Assembly: GCF_001730285.1 (NCBI RefSeq)
Contig: NZ_MIJZ01000015.1
Span: 124,001 to 188,000, forward strand
Direction of reading: 5' to 3'
Source of the DNA: Enterococcus ureasiticus
GTDB lineage: Bacteria > Bacillota > Bacilli > Lactobacillales > Enterococcaceae
Length of the DNA stretch: 64,000 nt
Every line of letters starts with the position of its first letter. Position 1 is the stretch's first letter. The notes under the pieces are model-generated. The model had not been told where the DNA came from. It worked only from the letters and a program-made list of their open reading frames with translations, and ran no database searches. The position numbers were made by a program, and so were the translations under genes. Shown one piece after another: positions 43,362 through 52,561 of the stretch.

Positions 43362-44507
43362 TTACGCTAAATAAGTCGTCGCCATTTCTTTATAAATGTC
43401 CACCATTTCCAAATAGTTATCCACATCTACATATTCATCCACTTGATGCGGTGTTTCATTACCTGGGCCAAAAATAATGACTGGAAATGTTTGTTTGCCT
43501 TTTGTAAATTCAGCGGCATCCGTTGTTCCAGACACACCAACCATTGGAATATCGACATTGACTTGTTTTTTCGCTACTTGTTGGGCGATTTTTGCGATAT
43601 CAGAATCTTTTTCACTTTTCACTGAAATTTTATTTGCTTCAATACTCAATGTTAAATGATACGTCTCTTTTTGATTCAACTCATCGATTAGTTCGTTCAT
43701 TTTTTTTATAACAAGATCATTGTCATAATTAGGGATCGTTCTGATATTTCCTTGAAGACTTGCTTCACTTGGAATACTGTTGATTTGTTCCCCACCTGAA
43801 ATCATCGTTACATTATAGATAAAATCACCTAAGACTTCATCTGTATGGATTTCACTGCGGAATAATTGATTGGCTCTTGAATAAAAATCATTCAAATGAT
43901 CGATTGCATTTACCCCTAGTTGCGGCATTGAGCTGTGAGCATTCTTACCTTGGGATTCTACTTTAAAATTGATCGATCCTTTATGTGCATAAACGATACC
44001 AGCATAGCCAGAAGGTTCACCGATCACCATTGAGGTCACATCATCTACGTAGCCTTCTTTGGTTAATTGTTCTGCTCCTAATTCGCCAACTTCTTCACCA
44101 ACTGTGGCAATCAAACGAAGACGTCCATTGAATGCGGCCTTTTCTTCTTTTAATTCAATCATTGCGATTGCCATAGCAGCTAAACCACTTTTCATATCAC
44201 AAGTGCCGCGACCGTACATTTTACCGTCACGAATCTCAGGTTTAAACGGATCAGAAGTCCAGTCAGATTCATTCCCTGCTGAAACGACATCCATATGTCC
44301 TGAAAATGCTAAAACTTTTTCACTATTTTTATTACCGATTTCAACAATTAGGTTGTCTCGGTCTTTGTCATATTCTAAAAAGCTTGAGTCGATCCCGTGT
44401 TGTTTGAAAAGCTTGCTTAGGTACTCAGCGACTTCTTTTTCGTTGCCGTTGACTGATTTGATTGCGACGATGTCTTTTAAAATTTGAATTTTTTCTTGAT
44501 TTTCCAT
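43362..44507 (-). CDS. ArgE/DapE family M20 deacylase
   Basis: This 381-aa zinc hydrolase has VLAFSGHMDVVSAGNESDWTSDPF (metal His near residue 71), YGRGTCDMKSGLAAM (bridging Asp near 103), the catalytic Glu in ATVGEEVGELGAEQL, and GVSGTTDAAEF with a metal ligand near 325. Family members deacylate N-acetylornithine, N-succinyl-diaminopimelate or dipeptides. Arginine or lysine genes are absent nearby, so the exact substrate is open. The SD is weak (AGAAGG). The gene appears monocistronic. Confidence 0.85.
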   Translation of the reverse strand: MENQEKIQILKDIVAIKSVNGNEKEVAEYLSKLFKQHGIDSSFLEYDKDRDNLIVEIGNKNSEKVLAFSGHMDVVSAGNESDWTSDPFKPEIRDGKMYGRGTCDMKSGLAAMAIAMIELKEEKAAFNGRLRLIATVGEEVGELGAEQLTKEGYVDDVTSMVIGEPSGYAGIVYAHKGSINFKVESQGKNAHSSMPQLGVNAIDHLNDFYSRANQLFRSEIHTDEVLGDFIYNVTMISGGEQINSIPSEASLQGNIRTIPNYDNDLVIKKMNELIDELNQKETYHLTLSIEANKISVKSEKDSDIAKIAQQVAKKQVNVDIPMVGVSGTTDAAEFTKGKQTFPVIIFGPGNETPHQVDEYVDVDNYLEMVDIYKEMATTYLA

Positions 44508-44649
44508 TGTGTTGGCCTTCTTTCATTTGATTCATTCAGTTTCTCATCGTGTGTGGGAGATACTGGATAAATTTGCTTACAGGTTAACTATACACCTAAT
44601 TTGGGATTTCGTTAAATAAAAGTGGTTCTATTTTATCTCTAAAATTAAA

Positions 44650-44690
44650 ACGAGTGAGACAAAACTGAAATCAGTTTTGTCTCACTCGTT
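44650..44690 (-). terminator. Terminator of purR
   Basis: ACGAGTGAGACAAAACTGA pairs perfectly with its complement around a 2-nt gap and has T-rich flanks. Confidence 0.82.
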
Positions 44691-44696
44691 TAGTCT

Positions 44697-45524
44697 TTAT
44701 TCATCAAAATAATTCCCAGGAACGACATTGATCGTTTTCGTTCTTGTATCCACATCTTCCACATAAAGTAATGACGTGTAATCTTCAATCGCACGTTGCC
44801 CTTTAAATTTAGACTCCGCAAACACAGTGATCCCAACAAGTTCCGCCTCAAATTCTTCGATCAGGCTCTTCATTCCGTTAACGGTTCCGCCGCCTTTCAT
44901 GAAGTCATCCACGACTAACACTCTTGAACCACGTTTTAAACTGCGTTTTGATAATTCCATTTTTTCGATGCGTTCAGATGATCCAGAAACATAATTTACA
45001 CTGACCGTTGAGCCTTCAGTTATCTTCGAATCACGACGAACGATTACAAACGGAACATTCAAGTAATACGAAACAGCCTGTGCGATTGGCACACCTTTTG
45101 TCGCAACAGTCATAACAGCATCGATTTTTTCCCCTAAATATTTAGAAGCAATAATTCTCCCAACTTGGCGCAATAATTCTGGCTGTCCTAACAAATCAGA
45201 AAGATACACATATCCTCCTGGCAACAGACGATCTTGTTCTGATAAACGTTCACACAAAGCCATAACCAATTCTTTTGATTCCTCATAAGGAATTTCTGGG
45301 ATAAACCGAACCCCACCGGCCGCTCCTGGAATTGTTTCAAGAATCCCTGTACCTCTTTGTTTGAATGTTTTTTTGATGATCGCTAAATCCTCACTGATCG
45401 ATGATTTGGCTGATTTATAGCGCTGTGCAAAATGGGTCAAAGAAACCAATGTATGTGGATGATCCAACAAATACTGTGTCATATCAATCAATCGTTCGCT
45501 TCTCCGAATTTTAGAATCTGTCAC
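44697..45524 (-). CDS. purR: Pur operon repressor PurR
   Basis: The 275-aa protein combines an N-terminal winged helix (about residues 1-75; RRSERLIDMTQYLLDHPHTLVSLTHFAQRYKSAKSSISEDLAII) and a phosphoribosyltransferase-like domain with the PRPP loop VLVVDDFMKGGGTVNGM (about 200-216). It represses purine genes and is relieved by PRPP. The nearby prs makes that effector. Two PurBox-like sequences lie upstream, so autoregulation is plausible. Confidence 0.93.
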   Translation of the reverse strand: MTDSKIRRSERLIDMTQYLLDHPHTLVSLTHFAQRYKSAKSSISEDLAIIKKTFKQRGTGILETIPGAAGGVRFIPEIPYEESKELVMALCERLSEQDRLLPGGYVYLSDLLGQPELLRQVGRIIASKYLGEKIDAVMTVATKGVPIAQAVSYYLNVPFVIVRRDSKITEGSTVSVNYVSGSSERIEKMELSKRSLKRGSRVLVVDDFMKGGGTVNGMKSLIEEFEAELVGITVFAESKFKGQRAIEDYTSLLYVEDVDTRTKTINVVPGNYFDE

Positions 45525-45586
45525 TTCTTCTCCTCTTTCCTTTAAGGTTTATTATCCACTAGAATAATTACTATCCCTTATTTTTT

Positions 45587-45720
45587 ATAGGTTCGTTATT
45601 CATTATTTTTTCAATAGGTAAAATAAATGATACTCCCTTACAATCTATCGTTCCCTATTATAGGGTGTTTTGCAAAAAAAATCGAGCATTTTTTGAAAAA
45701 AACGAAAAATAGTTCGCAAT
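45587..45720 (-). promoter_or_regulatory. Two PurBox-like sites upstream of purR
   Basis: On the minus strand AATAACGAACCTAT (45587-45600) and ATTGCGAACTATTT (45707-45720) match the PurBox core CGAAC with A/T flanks. They are 106 bp apart and in the same orientation, unlike the close inverted pair usual in Bacillus, so only one may be functional. Confidence 0.4.
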
Positions 45721-45792
45721 TTAAGAAACAAAAAAGAAGATAAAGGACAAAACTTTCGTTTTTCCCTCTATCTTCCACTGCATTCTACCTGT

Positions 45793-46629
45793 TTATCGCT
45801 GACTCATTTTCTTATTTCTCTGCATCGTCACCACTACTTTACGAACAACACTTACAAGAATAAATAAGGCGATAAAAATCAATGTGATGCTGGCACTTGG
45901 CGGCGTTTCTAAATAATAAGACCCCGTCAATCCTGTTAGCATGCCTATCAATCCCATGATGACACTAATGATAATCACCGTGTTGAACCCTTTACCGATT
46001 CGCATACCAATCGCAGCTGGTAAGACCATGATCGCCGAGATCAATAATGCTCCAGCAATCGGGATCATCACCGCAATCGCCACACCTGTTATCACGTTGA
46101 ATAACATCGACATCCAGTGAATCGGTAATCCGTCTACATGCGCTGTGTCTTCATCAAAAGTCAACACATACATTGGACGTTTGAATAAAACAAATAAAAT
46201 CACCAATACTACAAACAGAACCGCCAAAATAACGACCTGCTGCCATGTAATCGTCACGATCGAACCAAACAGATACGACTGAATACTAGCTGCTGAATTC
46301 CCTCCGCTGAGATTCATCAGAACCAGAGCTAAAGCAAGTCCACCTGACATCAAAATCGCAATCGAGATTTCTGAGTACGTACTGTAAATCATTCGTAGAT
46401 ATTCTAAAATAATTGCGGCAATGATCACGACAACTAGCGTCATAATATCTGGATTCCAATTTAAGAAAAATCCTAGTGCAACTCCGGCGAGTGATACATG
46501 AGAAAGAGTATCCGCCATTAAAGATTGTCTTCGAATCACGAGAAACACACCTAACATCGGCGCAATTACTGAAATAAAGGTTGCCGCTAAAAAGGCTTTT
46601 CTCATGAACTCATATGAAAGCATCTCCAT
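45793..46629 (-). CDS. adcB: Zinc ABC transporter permease
   Basis: This 278-aa ABC-3 type permease has about eight spans and the family segments [24 protein letters not shown] and [25 protein letters not shown] lies 7 nt before the ATG at 46629, which lies inside the 3' end of the ATPase gene (28-nt overlap), so translation is coupled. It imports zinc with the ATPase and lipoprotein encoded upstream. Confidence 0.88.
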   Translation of the reverse strand: MEMLSYEFMRKAFLAATFISVIAPMLGVFLVIRRQSLMADTLSHVSLAGVALGFFLNWNPDIMTLVVVIIAAIILEYLRMIYSTYSEISIAILMSGGLALALVLMNLSGGNSAASIQSYLFGSIVTITWQQVVILAVLFVVLVILFVLFKRPMYVLTFDEDTAHVDGLPIHWMSMLFNVITGVAIAVMIPIAGALLISAIMVLPAAIGMRIGKGFNTVIIISVIMGLIGMLTGLTGSYYLETPPSASITLIFIALFILVSVVRKVVVTMQRNKKMSQR

Positions 46630-47282
46630 TGTGAATCCTCCTTTCGAACCAAACGAATTTGTCGATCGGCATACGATTTGATATCTTCATGATCGTGTGT
46701 GATCATCAAAATCGCTTTGCCATGATCATGCGCATTATGCCGTAAAAGGCGGTAAAACTCATTTCTAGACGTTTCATCCATCCCTGTTGTTGGTTCATCT
46801 AAAATAAATAAATCAGGGTCTGTCGCAAAAATACGAGCCAAACTGATGCGTTGCTTCTGTCCACCAGAAAGTTCACCGATCCGTTTATGGCGCATATCCC
46901 ACATCCCAACTGCTTTGAGTGCCTTTTCCACATGTTGATGATCTCTTTTAGTTAAAGGTTTAAACCAACGATTGCGTGGAAAACGTCCTGAACGAACCAA
47001 TTCGATCACCGTACTTGGAAACCCAGCATTAAATGAGGCAACTTGCTGAGGAATATACCCAATACTCAGTTTTTCGCCCACAGTATTTTCTTTAGCGATC
47101 GTAATCGTACCTTTTGTTGGTTTCAATAGGCCTAAGCTACTCTTGATCAATGTCGATTTCGCTGCACCATTTTCACCAGTGAGAATGACAAATTCACCTG
47201 GGTCAACATAATATGAAACATCTTCTAAGACTGGCTCATCATCATAATAAAACGTGAGGTCTTTGACTTCTAGATAATGCAT
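46602..47282 (-). CDS. adcC: Zinc ABC transporter ATP-binding protein
   Basis: The 226-aa ATPase has Walker [11 protein letters not shown] (near residue 36; Ala replaces the usual Gly before Lys), the signature [14 protein letters not shown] (near 138) and Walker [13 protein letters not shown] (near 158), with the switch His in MITHDHEDI. It energises zinc uptake. The GAAKS Walker A is a known variation among ABC ATPases and need not abolish activity. Confidence 0.88.
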   Translation of the reverse strand: MHYLEVKDLTFYYDDEPVLEDVSYYVDPGEFVILTGENGAAKSTLIKSSLGLLKPTKGTITIAKENTVGEKLSIGYIPQQVASFNAGFPSTVIELVRSGRFPRNRWFKPLTKRDHQHVEKALKAVGMWDMRHKRIGELSGGQKQRISLARIFATDPDLFILDEPTTGMDETSRNEFYRLLRHNAHDHGKAILMITHDHEDIKSYADRQIRLVRKEDSQWRCFHMSS

Positions 47283-47358
47283 GACTCTACTCCTTCTTAA
47301 ACCTTATAAACTGCTTAAATCGGGAGAAAAAACTGTACGTCTTTTATCCCGATTCTTT

Positions 47359-48327
47359 TTACTTAATACTTTTCTTCAACGCTTCAAGATTGGCTTTCAT
47401 CACTGAAATGTAATCTTCCCCTTGATCTTGTTCTTTTTGGGTAATACTTTCTAACGGATTAAGAACCGCTAATTCTACATTTGTTTCACGTGCCAATGTT
47501 TCAGCAACTTTTGATGAAGCAGACGTTTCAAAATAGATTACTGAGACATTATGCTCTTTAATGTATTTTTTCAACTCTGCTAAACGACTTGGTGACGGTT
47601 CTTGATCGGGCGAAATTCCCGCAATTGATTCTTGTGTCAAACCGTATTGTTTTGCTAAGTAACCGAACGCTGCATGTTGCGTTACAAATGTTTTGTTTTT
47701 AGCATTCGTAAATGCTTCTTTATATTCTGTATCTAATTCTTTTAATTTTTCAATATAAGCTGTGGCATTTTTCTCAAATGTCTCTTTTTTATCTGGGTAT
47801 TTTTTAACTAAGGCATCACGAATTGCTTCAACTTCTTTTTGTGCTAAAACTGGATCTAACCAAACATGAGGATCTAATTCGTGATCATGATCATGCTCGT
47901 CATGGTCAGCTTCTTCGCCATCATGATCGTGCTCATGAGCCGCACCTTCCATTAAATCGATCGAACCTGCTGCTTCCACAACAGCAACTTTTTTCTCGTC
48001 AACATTTTCCAGAACATCTTTGACCCACGTCTCTAATTCATGGCTGTTATATACAAACACATCTGCATCTGTGATTTTGGCGATATCTTTGGCACTTGGT
48101 TCATAATCATGAGGCTCTGTTCCGGCTGGGATCAATAATTGAACATCTCCAGCATCACCTACCACATTTTTAGCGAAATCGTACATTGGGTAAAAAGTTG
48201 TCACGACTTTTATTGTATCACTTTTCCCAGATTTATCTTGCTCTTTTGTTTGCCCACAGGCAGTTAGTGTAAACATTACTGCTGTTAAAAGGAATCCTAC
48301 AATATATTTCCAGCTGTTTTTTCTCAT
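47359..48327 (-). CDS. adcA: Zinc ABC transporter substrate-binding lipoprotein
   Basis: The protein of about 322 aa has a lipoprotein signal (MRKNSWKYIVGFLLTAVMFT, lipobox LTAC). It has the cluster-A-I fold with zinc ligands expected at IPAGTEPHDYEPS and LDPHVWLDP and in TQHAAFGYLAKQYG, and a His/Asp-rich loop (HEHDHDGEEADHDEHDHDHE, about residues 132-152) typical of zinc capture. GGGGA lies 8 nt before the ATG at 48327. An in-frame ATG at 48342 lacks an SD. It lacks the ZinT domain found in streptococcal AdcA. Confidence 0.88.
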   Translation of the reverse strand: MRKNSWKYIVGFLLTAVMFTLTACGQTKEQDKSGKSDTIKVVTTFYPMYDFAKNVVGDAGDVQLLIPAGTEPHDYEPSAKDIAKITDADVFVYNSHELETWVKDVLENVDEKKVAVVEAAGSIDLMEGAAHEHDHDGEEADHDEHDHDHELDPHVWLDPVLAQKEVEAIRDALVKKYPDKKETFEKNATAYIEKLKELDTEYKEAFTNAKNKTFVTQHAAFGYLAKQYGLTQESIAGISPDQEPSPSRLAELKKYIKEHNVSVIYFETSASSKVAETLARETNVELAVLNPLESITQKEQDQGEDYISVMKANLEALKKSIK

Positions 48328-48359
48328 CTCTTTTATCCCCATTTCGATTTGTCTTGTTC

Positions 48360-48380
48360 AAATCGTAATATTTACGATTT
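48360..48380 (-). promoter_or_regulatory. Zur box upstream of adcA
   Basis: This perfect 9-3-9 palindrome (half-site AAATCGTAA, centre TAT) matches the Bacillus-type Zur operator (half-site TCGTAAT). It sits about 33 bp before the adcA start, so zinc-dependent repression of adcACB is expected. Confidence 0.85.
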
Positions 48381-48502
48381 GGTAGCAAGAACTAATTTAC
48401 CAGAAGGAAAAGAGAACGTCAAGAGAAAACAGAAAAAAAATTAAAATTGGAAATATGCACCATCAAAAGCAAATGCATCTTTCTTTTTTCCCCCTCTTAT
48501 AA

Positions 48503-48540
48503 CTAACGAAAAACCACTCGATTGAGTGGTTTTTCGTTAG
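48503..48540 (-). terminator. Terminator of ispE
   Basis: CTAACGAAAAACCACTC pairs perfectly with GAGTGGTTTTTCGTTAG around a 4-nt loop. Confidence 0.78.
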
Positions 48541-48568
48541 GAACAATATCCAATATTTTCTTTTTCGT

Positions 48569-49420
48569 TTACTTCAACGTCCGCACAATATACACTTCAT
48601 CACAAAAGCCTTTTAAACCATTATAAATCCGTTGTGCCCGTGTCTTCTTCTCGCATAGAGCAAAAACAGTTGGACCACTACCGCTCATTAGCGCTGCATC
48701 TGCTCCGTATTTCATCATGCGGTCTTTGATTTGCTGAATCACAGGATGACGTTTGATTGTTACACCTTCTAAAGCATTACCGATTTTTTCTGCCATCAAC
48801 TGATAGTCATCTGTTTCGATGGCCTGCTTTAGACCACAAATATCAGGATGCTCTACGCTGTTGAATGATAGACTACCAAAAATCGTACTCGTAGAGACAC
48901 TCATTTTTGGCTTCACTAAAACAACCCAACATTGCGGCATCGATGGTAAAAACTCGACCTTTTCACCACGTCCACTGACAAAAGCCGTACCGCCATGAAC
49001 ACAATAAGGAACATCTGAGCCGATCTTACTACCTAGTTCAGCAAGTTCTTCTAATGATAAGCCTAAGTTCCATAAACGATTTAGTCCTCGTAACGCAGCG
49101 GCACAATCACTACTGCCGCCAGCTAAACCAGCTGCTACAGGTATTCTTTTTTCTATATAAATTTTAACTCCCTGCGTAAGATTAAACGTGCTCTTCAGCA
49201 ATTCTGCCGCCTGATATACATGATTTCTTCTATCTACGGGTAAAAAGGAGCTATCTGTTTCGATCACTATTTCATTTTTCGGCAATAACTCAAAGGTCAA
49301 CCGATCTGCTAAATCTACACTAGCCATGATCATCTCTAACTCGTGATAACCATCATTTCTTTTATAGAGAGCATCCAACCCCAGATTAATTTTTGCGGGC
49401 GCTTTTTCTATGATTTCCAT
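48569..49420 (-). CDS. ispE: 4-diphosphocytidyl-2-C-methyl-D-erythritol kinase
   Basis: This 283-aa GHMP kinase of the MEP isoprenoid pathway has the substrate-binding start EKAPAKINLGLDALYKRNDGYHELEMIM, the ATP loop PVAAGLAGGSSDCAAAL (near residue 92) and MSGSGPTVFAL (near 245). ispD and ispF lie 8 kb away in the same window, so three pathway steps are encoded here on the same strand. Confidence 0.93.
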   Translation of the reverse strand: MEIIEKAPAKINLGLDALYKRNDGYHELEMIMASVDLADRLTFELLPKNEIVIETDSSFLPVDRRNHVYQAAELLKSTFNLTQGVKIYIEKRIPVAAGLAGGSSDCAAALRGLNRLWNLGLSLEELAELGSKIGSDVPYCVHGGTAFVSGRGEKVEFLPSMPQCWVVLVKPKMSVSTSTIFGSLSFNSVEHPDICGLKQAIETDDYQLMAEKIGNALEGVTIKRHPVIQQIKDRMMKYGADAALMSGSGPTVFALCEKKTRAQRIYNGLKGFCDEVYIVRTLK

Positions 49421-49633
49421 TCTTTTTCACCTATCTAATCCCATTACCTGACCAACTTCACAATCTTTTAAATTCTAACATATGTTACTAGATATGTATA
49501 TAATTGATAAAAACTTGCTTTATTTACCTAACACTTCACAAAAAAAGCACTGTGAAGCACTTCGACATCGAAGAATCCACAGTATAATTATCATACTTTA
49601 TTTTTTAGGGATCAAGCAATCTCTTTTTATCAA

Positions 49634-49673
49634 AAAAGCAGAGCTAAAGCGTTTTCGCTTTAGCTCTGCTTTT
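49634..49673. terminator. Bidirectional terminator downstream of veg
   Basis: AAAAGCAGAGCTAAAGCG pairs perfectly with its complement around TTTT. It lies just past the veg stop. The 49437-49633 stretch to its left holds no gene. Confidence 0.8.
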
Positions 49674-49691
49674 AAAAATCAATTTTTGTCT

Positions 49692-49937
49692 TTAGACTGC
49701 TTCACTGACAAATTCAATCTCTACTGTGCGTGTTAGCACATCAGAATAACTATAAGAAACTCGTTCAAATGAGTTTTCATCTGGATCTAAATCTACAACG
49801 AAGACAGATGGATACGTTTCTGTTAAAATACCGTTACGTTCAGTTTGACGCTTTCTGCCGGTTTGAGCAACTAATGTGATTTTGCTGCCGATACGACATT
49901 CTAGATCTTTTTTAATTGACGCTAAAGTTGTTGGCAT
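49692..49937 (-). CDS. veg: Veg family protein
   Basis: This 81-aa small protein starts MPTTLASIKKDLECRIGSKITLVAQTGRKR, as in Veg of Bacillus, which promotes biofilm formation through an unclear mechanism. GAGGTG lies before the ATG at 49937. Its position just upstream of ispE is conserved in Firmicutes. The promoter at 49957-49985 fits the high expression known for veg. Confidence 0.9.
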   Translation of the reverse strand: MPTTLASIKKDLECRIGSKITLVAQTGRKRQTERNGILTETYPSVFVVDLDPDENSFERVSYSYSDVLTRTVEIEFVSEAV

Positions 49938-49956
49938 TGCATTCACCTCAAACTCC

Positions 49957-49985
49957 ATTGTACCACATATTAATAAAAATAACAA
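49957..49985 (-). promoter_or_regulatory. veg promoter
   Basis: On the minus strand TTGTTA, a 17-bp spacer and TACAAT lie directly upstream of veg. Confidence 0.72.
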
Positions 49986-50070
49986 GTTTACCATAGCAGA
50001 AAATGAATTGCAACTAATTATAATTTATAAATGAATAATTATTTGATGTGAAAAGTTTTAAAGTTCTCAT

Positions 50071-50631
50071 TTAATCATAAATAATCGCTTTCAATTTCTT
50101 TTTTGCTCGATCATAGGCACTTCTAACGGTTATTTCACGGTTATCAGTGTCTTTGGCAATCTCTTCCAATTCCTTGCCACTCATATATTCTTCAAAGGTA
50201 ATTCGTTCAAACGGGGACAATACGGTCGGCAACTGCTCCAGTTTTTCTCGAATGATCATCTGCTCTAATACGTTGGTATCTTCCGTTCCTATGTAATCAA
50301 AAAAAGATTCCCCTTGCTTTTCTATTTTTTGATCTAATGAAACAGACTGTGCATCAATCGTCCGTTTAAGCGCACATTGTTTTCTGACCAAACTACGAAT
50401 ATGGTTTTCAAAGTTTGACTTAAAAAATGTCCCTATCGAAACGCTATGCCCTTCTTCATATTTTTCCAAGGAACGATGAAAAATGATTCGGCCTTCCTGT
50501 AGCCAGTCTTCTCGATCAAAATCCTTTAGATAATACTTTTTTCGAAACTTATGCACCACTGGATGATATTTTCGATACAAACGGTCAAATGCTAATGGGT
50601 CTCCTTTTAAAATCTCTTCATACTTATTCAT
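50071..50631 (-). CDS. Sigma-70 family sigma factor (SigH/ComX-like)
   Basis: The 186-aa protein has region 2 (about residues 10-80; FDRLYRKYHPVVHKFRKKYYLKDFDREDWLQEGRIIFHRSLEKY) and region 4 (about 125-180; LSPFERITFEEYMSGKELEEIAKDTDNREITVRSAYDRAKKKLK), with no region 1 or 3. Its position downstream of yacP matches the sigH-type gene of enterococci and listeriae, linked to competence or stress genes. AAGGAG lies 10 nt before this ATG. Confidence 0.85.
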   Translation of the reverse strand: MNKYEEILKGDPLAFDRLYRKYHPVVHKFRKKYYLKDFDREDWLQEGRIIFHRSLEKYEEGHSVSIGTFFKSNFENHIRSLVRKQCALKRTIDAQSVSLDQKIEKQGESFFDYIGTEDTNVLEQMIIREKLEQLPTVLSPFERITFEEYMSGKELEEIAKDTDNREITVRSAYDRAKKKLKAIIYD

Positions 50632-50718
50632 CAACAACATTCTCCTTCCAAGCATTCTACCAAAATGCTTGAAAAAAGCGTAACACTTTCTTTAAAAAAA
50701 GCGGAGAAAAATATATAA

Positions 50719-51249
50719 TTAATCTTTCTTTTTGGATAATTCGTCCAACTTTTCGGACAATTTTGACAATTGCTCTAGATTCCATGGAGAATTTCGTCGG
50801 AAATCCTGAAAATGGATATCTGTTGCATGAACTGCAATCGTGCGCTCTGTTTTTTGAACATTTTTATACAGCTCTTTCGCAGACGCTCGCAATGCTCCTT
50901 TTGAAAAAACCAGCCATTGTTCTGCCAGATCGCTCGTTGCGACCGTTACTTGAGTCAGGCGATCATTTTTTTCTCCTGCAATCCGCTCAATATAACTATC
51001 TGCTGTCTCCTCTTCTTTGGTGAAGACTACCGTTAAATGATACTTTTTATACGTTTGCTGAATTCCTGGAACCAATTGTGCATCAAAAACTACGATCACT
51101 TCTAAATCCTCATATTTTGCATAGTTGGATAAACGCTGCAATAAAACTTCTCTGGCGTCTTCAAGTTTATTTTGATTCTTCAGCTGAACCAGCTCTGGCC
51201 AAGATCCGATCATATTATAACCATCAACGATCAATAACTGTTTTTTCAT
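50719..51249 (-). CDS. yacP: NYN/PIN-like ribonuclease (Rae1/YacP)
   Basis: The 176-aa protein starts LLIVDGYNMIGSWPEL, with the catalytic Asp of the NYN fold, and has VIVVFDAQLVPG and TVVFTKEEETADSYIERI, whose Asp/Glu residues complete the metal site. Bacillus Rae1/YacP cleaves mRNA in the ribosomal A site. It lies between rlmB and the sigma gene, the usual place. Confidence 0.9.
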   Translation of the reverse strand: MKKQLLIVDGYNMIGSWPELVQLKNQNKLEDAREVLLQRLSNYAKYEDLEVIVVFDAQLVPGIQQTYKKYHLTVVFTKEEETADSYIERIAGEKNDRLTQVTVATSDLAEQWLVFSKGALRASAKELYKNVQKTERTIAVHATDIHFQDFRRNSPWNLEQLSKLSEKLDELSKKKD

Positions 51250-51280
51250 TTTGCTTTGTCACCTTCTTTATAATGATGCT

Positions 51281-51316
51281 GAGATAGAAGCTCACGTTCA
51301 AAACCGCTTCTATCTC
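51281..51316. repeat. Hairpin between rlmB and yacP
   Basis: GAGATAGAAGC pairs perfectly with GCTTCTATCTC around 14 nt. There is no T-run on the minus strand, so it is more likely an RNA-processing or stability element than a terminator. Confidence 0.5.
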
Positions 51317-51333
51317 GCCACTAATTTAAATTT

Positions 51334-52173
51334 CTAAAGAGGATTTCGTCCACGGTAAGCTTCATACATCAACAAACCAGCTGCAACACCTGCATTCAAA
51401 CTTTGAACATGTCCGCTCATTGGGATTGTCAATAATTCATCCACTTCTTTGTGTAGTCCTTGACTCATCCCACGACCTTCATTACCAATAATCAAAGCGA
51501 TCGAGCCTTGAGTATTCCATTTACGGTAATCAGTGCCTTTCATATCCGTTCCGAATATCCAGAAACTATTTTCTTTAAGCGTGGCAATACTTTGCGTTAA
51601 ATTCGTTACACGAGCAACTGGAATATATTCAACTGCTCCAGTTGAGGCTTTTGTCACGACCGGTGTAATGCCAACTGCACGGTGTTTAGGAATAATGATT
51701 CCATCCACGCCTGTTGCATCTGCTGTTCTCAATATCGACCCAAAGTTATGAGGATCTTCTAAGCTATCCAAAATCAAGAAAAATGGTGTCTCTGTCTTTT
51801 CTTTCGTCCGATCAAGTAATTCTTCCAACGTTAAGTATTCATACGCTGTAATCGCCAATACGATTCCCTGATGAACACCGTGATTTGTCATTGTATCTAA
51901 TTTTTGTTTTGGGACCCATTTAACAGGTACAGCATTTTCTTTTGCTAATAATTTTAAGTGTTCAACTTTTTCACTTTTACTATCCTCTTGAAGAAATAAT
52001 TTATTTCCACGACCTTGCTGAATCGCTTCGATAGTTGCATGATTTCCAAAAACAAAGTTGTCTTCGATCTCTTCTTGTGAAACCTCACGCTCTTTTCTTA
52101 CTGGCTCTTTTTTAAATGGCTGATTTTTTTGTGGTTTGTTTCCCTTAAAAGGGCGTTTTTTATCATTTCTCAT
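51334..52173 (-). CDS. rlmB: 23S rRNA (guanosine-2'-O)-methyltransferase RlmB (TrmH family)
   Basis: The 279-aa SpoU-type methyltransferase has a basic N-terminal tail rich in Lys, Arg and Pro. The substrate-recognition domain is [22 protein letters not shown], and the SAM-knot motifs are [35 protein letters not shown] and [22 protein letters not shown]. It methylates a conserved guanosine of the 23S rRNA. The start at 52173 follows AGGTG and overlaps mrnC by 11 nt. Confidence 0.92.
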   Translation of the reverse strand: MRNDKKRPFKGNKPQKNQPFKKEPVRKEREVSQEEIEDNFVFGNHATIEAIQQGRGNKLFLQEDSKSEKVEHLKLLAKENAVPVKWVPKQKLDTMTNHGVHQGIVLAITAYEYLTLEELLDRTKEKTETPFFLILDSLEDPHNFGSILRTADATGVDGIIIPKHRAVGITPVVTKASTGAVEYIPVARVTNLTQSIATLKENSFWIFGTDMKGTDYRKWNTQGSIALIIGNEGRGMSQGLHKEVDELLTIPMSGHVQSLNAGVAAGLLMYEAYRGRNPL

Positions 52174-52561
52174 TTTTTTCACCTATTTTCTTTATACACC
52201 AATCGATCAGTTCTTCCAAGCGTTCCGTTTGTTTAGTCAAGTGCAGATAGCCCATCAATGCTTCAAATCCAGTTGAAATTCGATACGTTGTGATATCAGC
52301 ATTTTTAGCAGACGTGTGGCTTTTGGCATTGCGTCCGCGTTTGTACATTAGTTCTTCATTTTCTAAAAGTAATTTTTCTTCCAACATTTCTTGAATCAAA
52401 AAAGCTTGGGCTTTAGCTGAAACATAATTCGTCGCCATGCGGTGTAACGTGTTCGGTTTGGTTTGTCCTTGTTCCACTAAGTAATCACGGATATAAATCT
52501 CATAGATTGCATCTCCAACATAAGCCAAAGCTAAACCGTTTAATTGAGTATAATCTCTCAT
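52163..52561 (-). CDS. mrnC: Mini-ribonuclease III
   Basis: This 132-aa RNase III catalytic domain has no dsRNA-binding domain. It contains [21 protein letters not shown] (with the catalytic Glu/Asp) and [17 protein letters not shown]. It matures 23S rRNA ends. Its ATG overlaps the cysS stop (ATGA), and its 3' end overlaps rlmB. Confidence 0.92.
   Translation of the reverse strand: MRDYTQLNGLALAYVGDAIYEIYIRDYLVEQGQTKPNTLHRMATNYVSAKAQAFLIQEMLEEKLLLENEELMYKRGRNAKSHTSAKNADITTYRISTGFEALMGYLHLTKQTERLEELIDWCIKKIGEKNEK

Noticed and set aside
46602-47282. adcC as an inactive ATPase because of GAAKS instead of GxGKS
   Set aside because: The Lys and Ser that contact phosphate are kept, and all other ATPase motifs are intact.
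48569-49420. Acquired resistance or phage origin for the 43-62 kb block
   Set aside because: Gene order and functions are core for enterococci, with no integrase, tRNA junction or att repeats.
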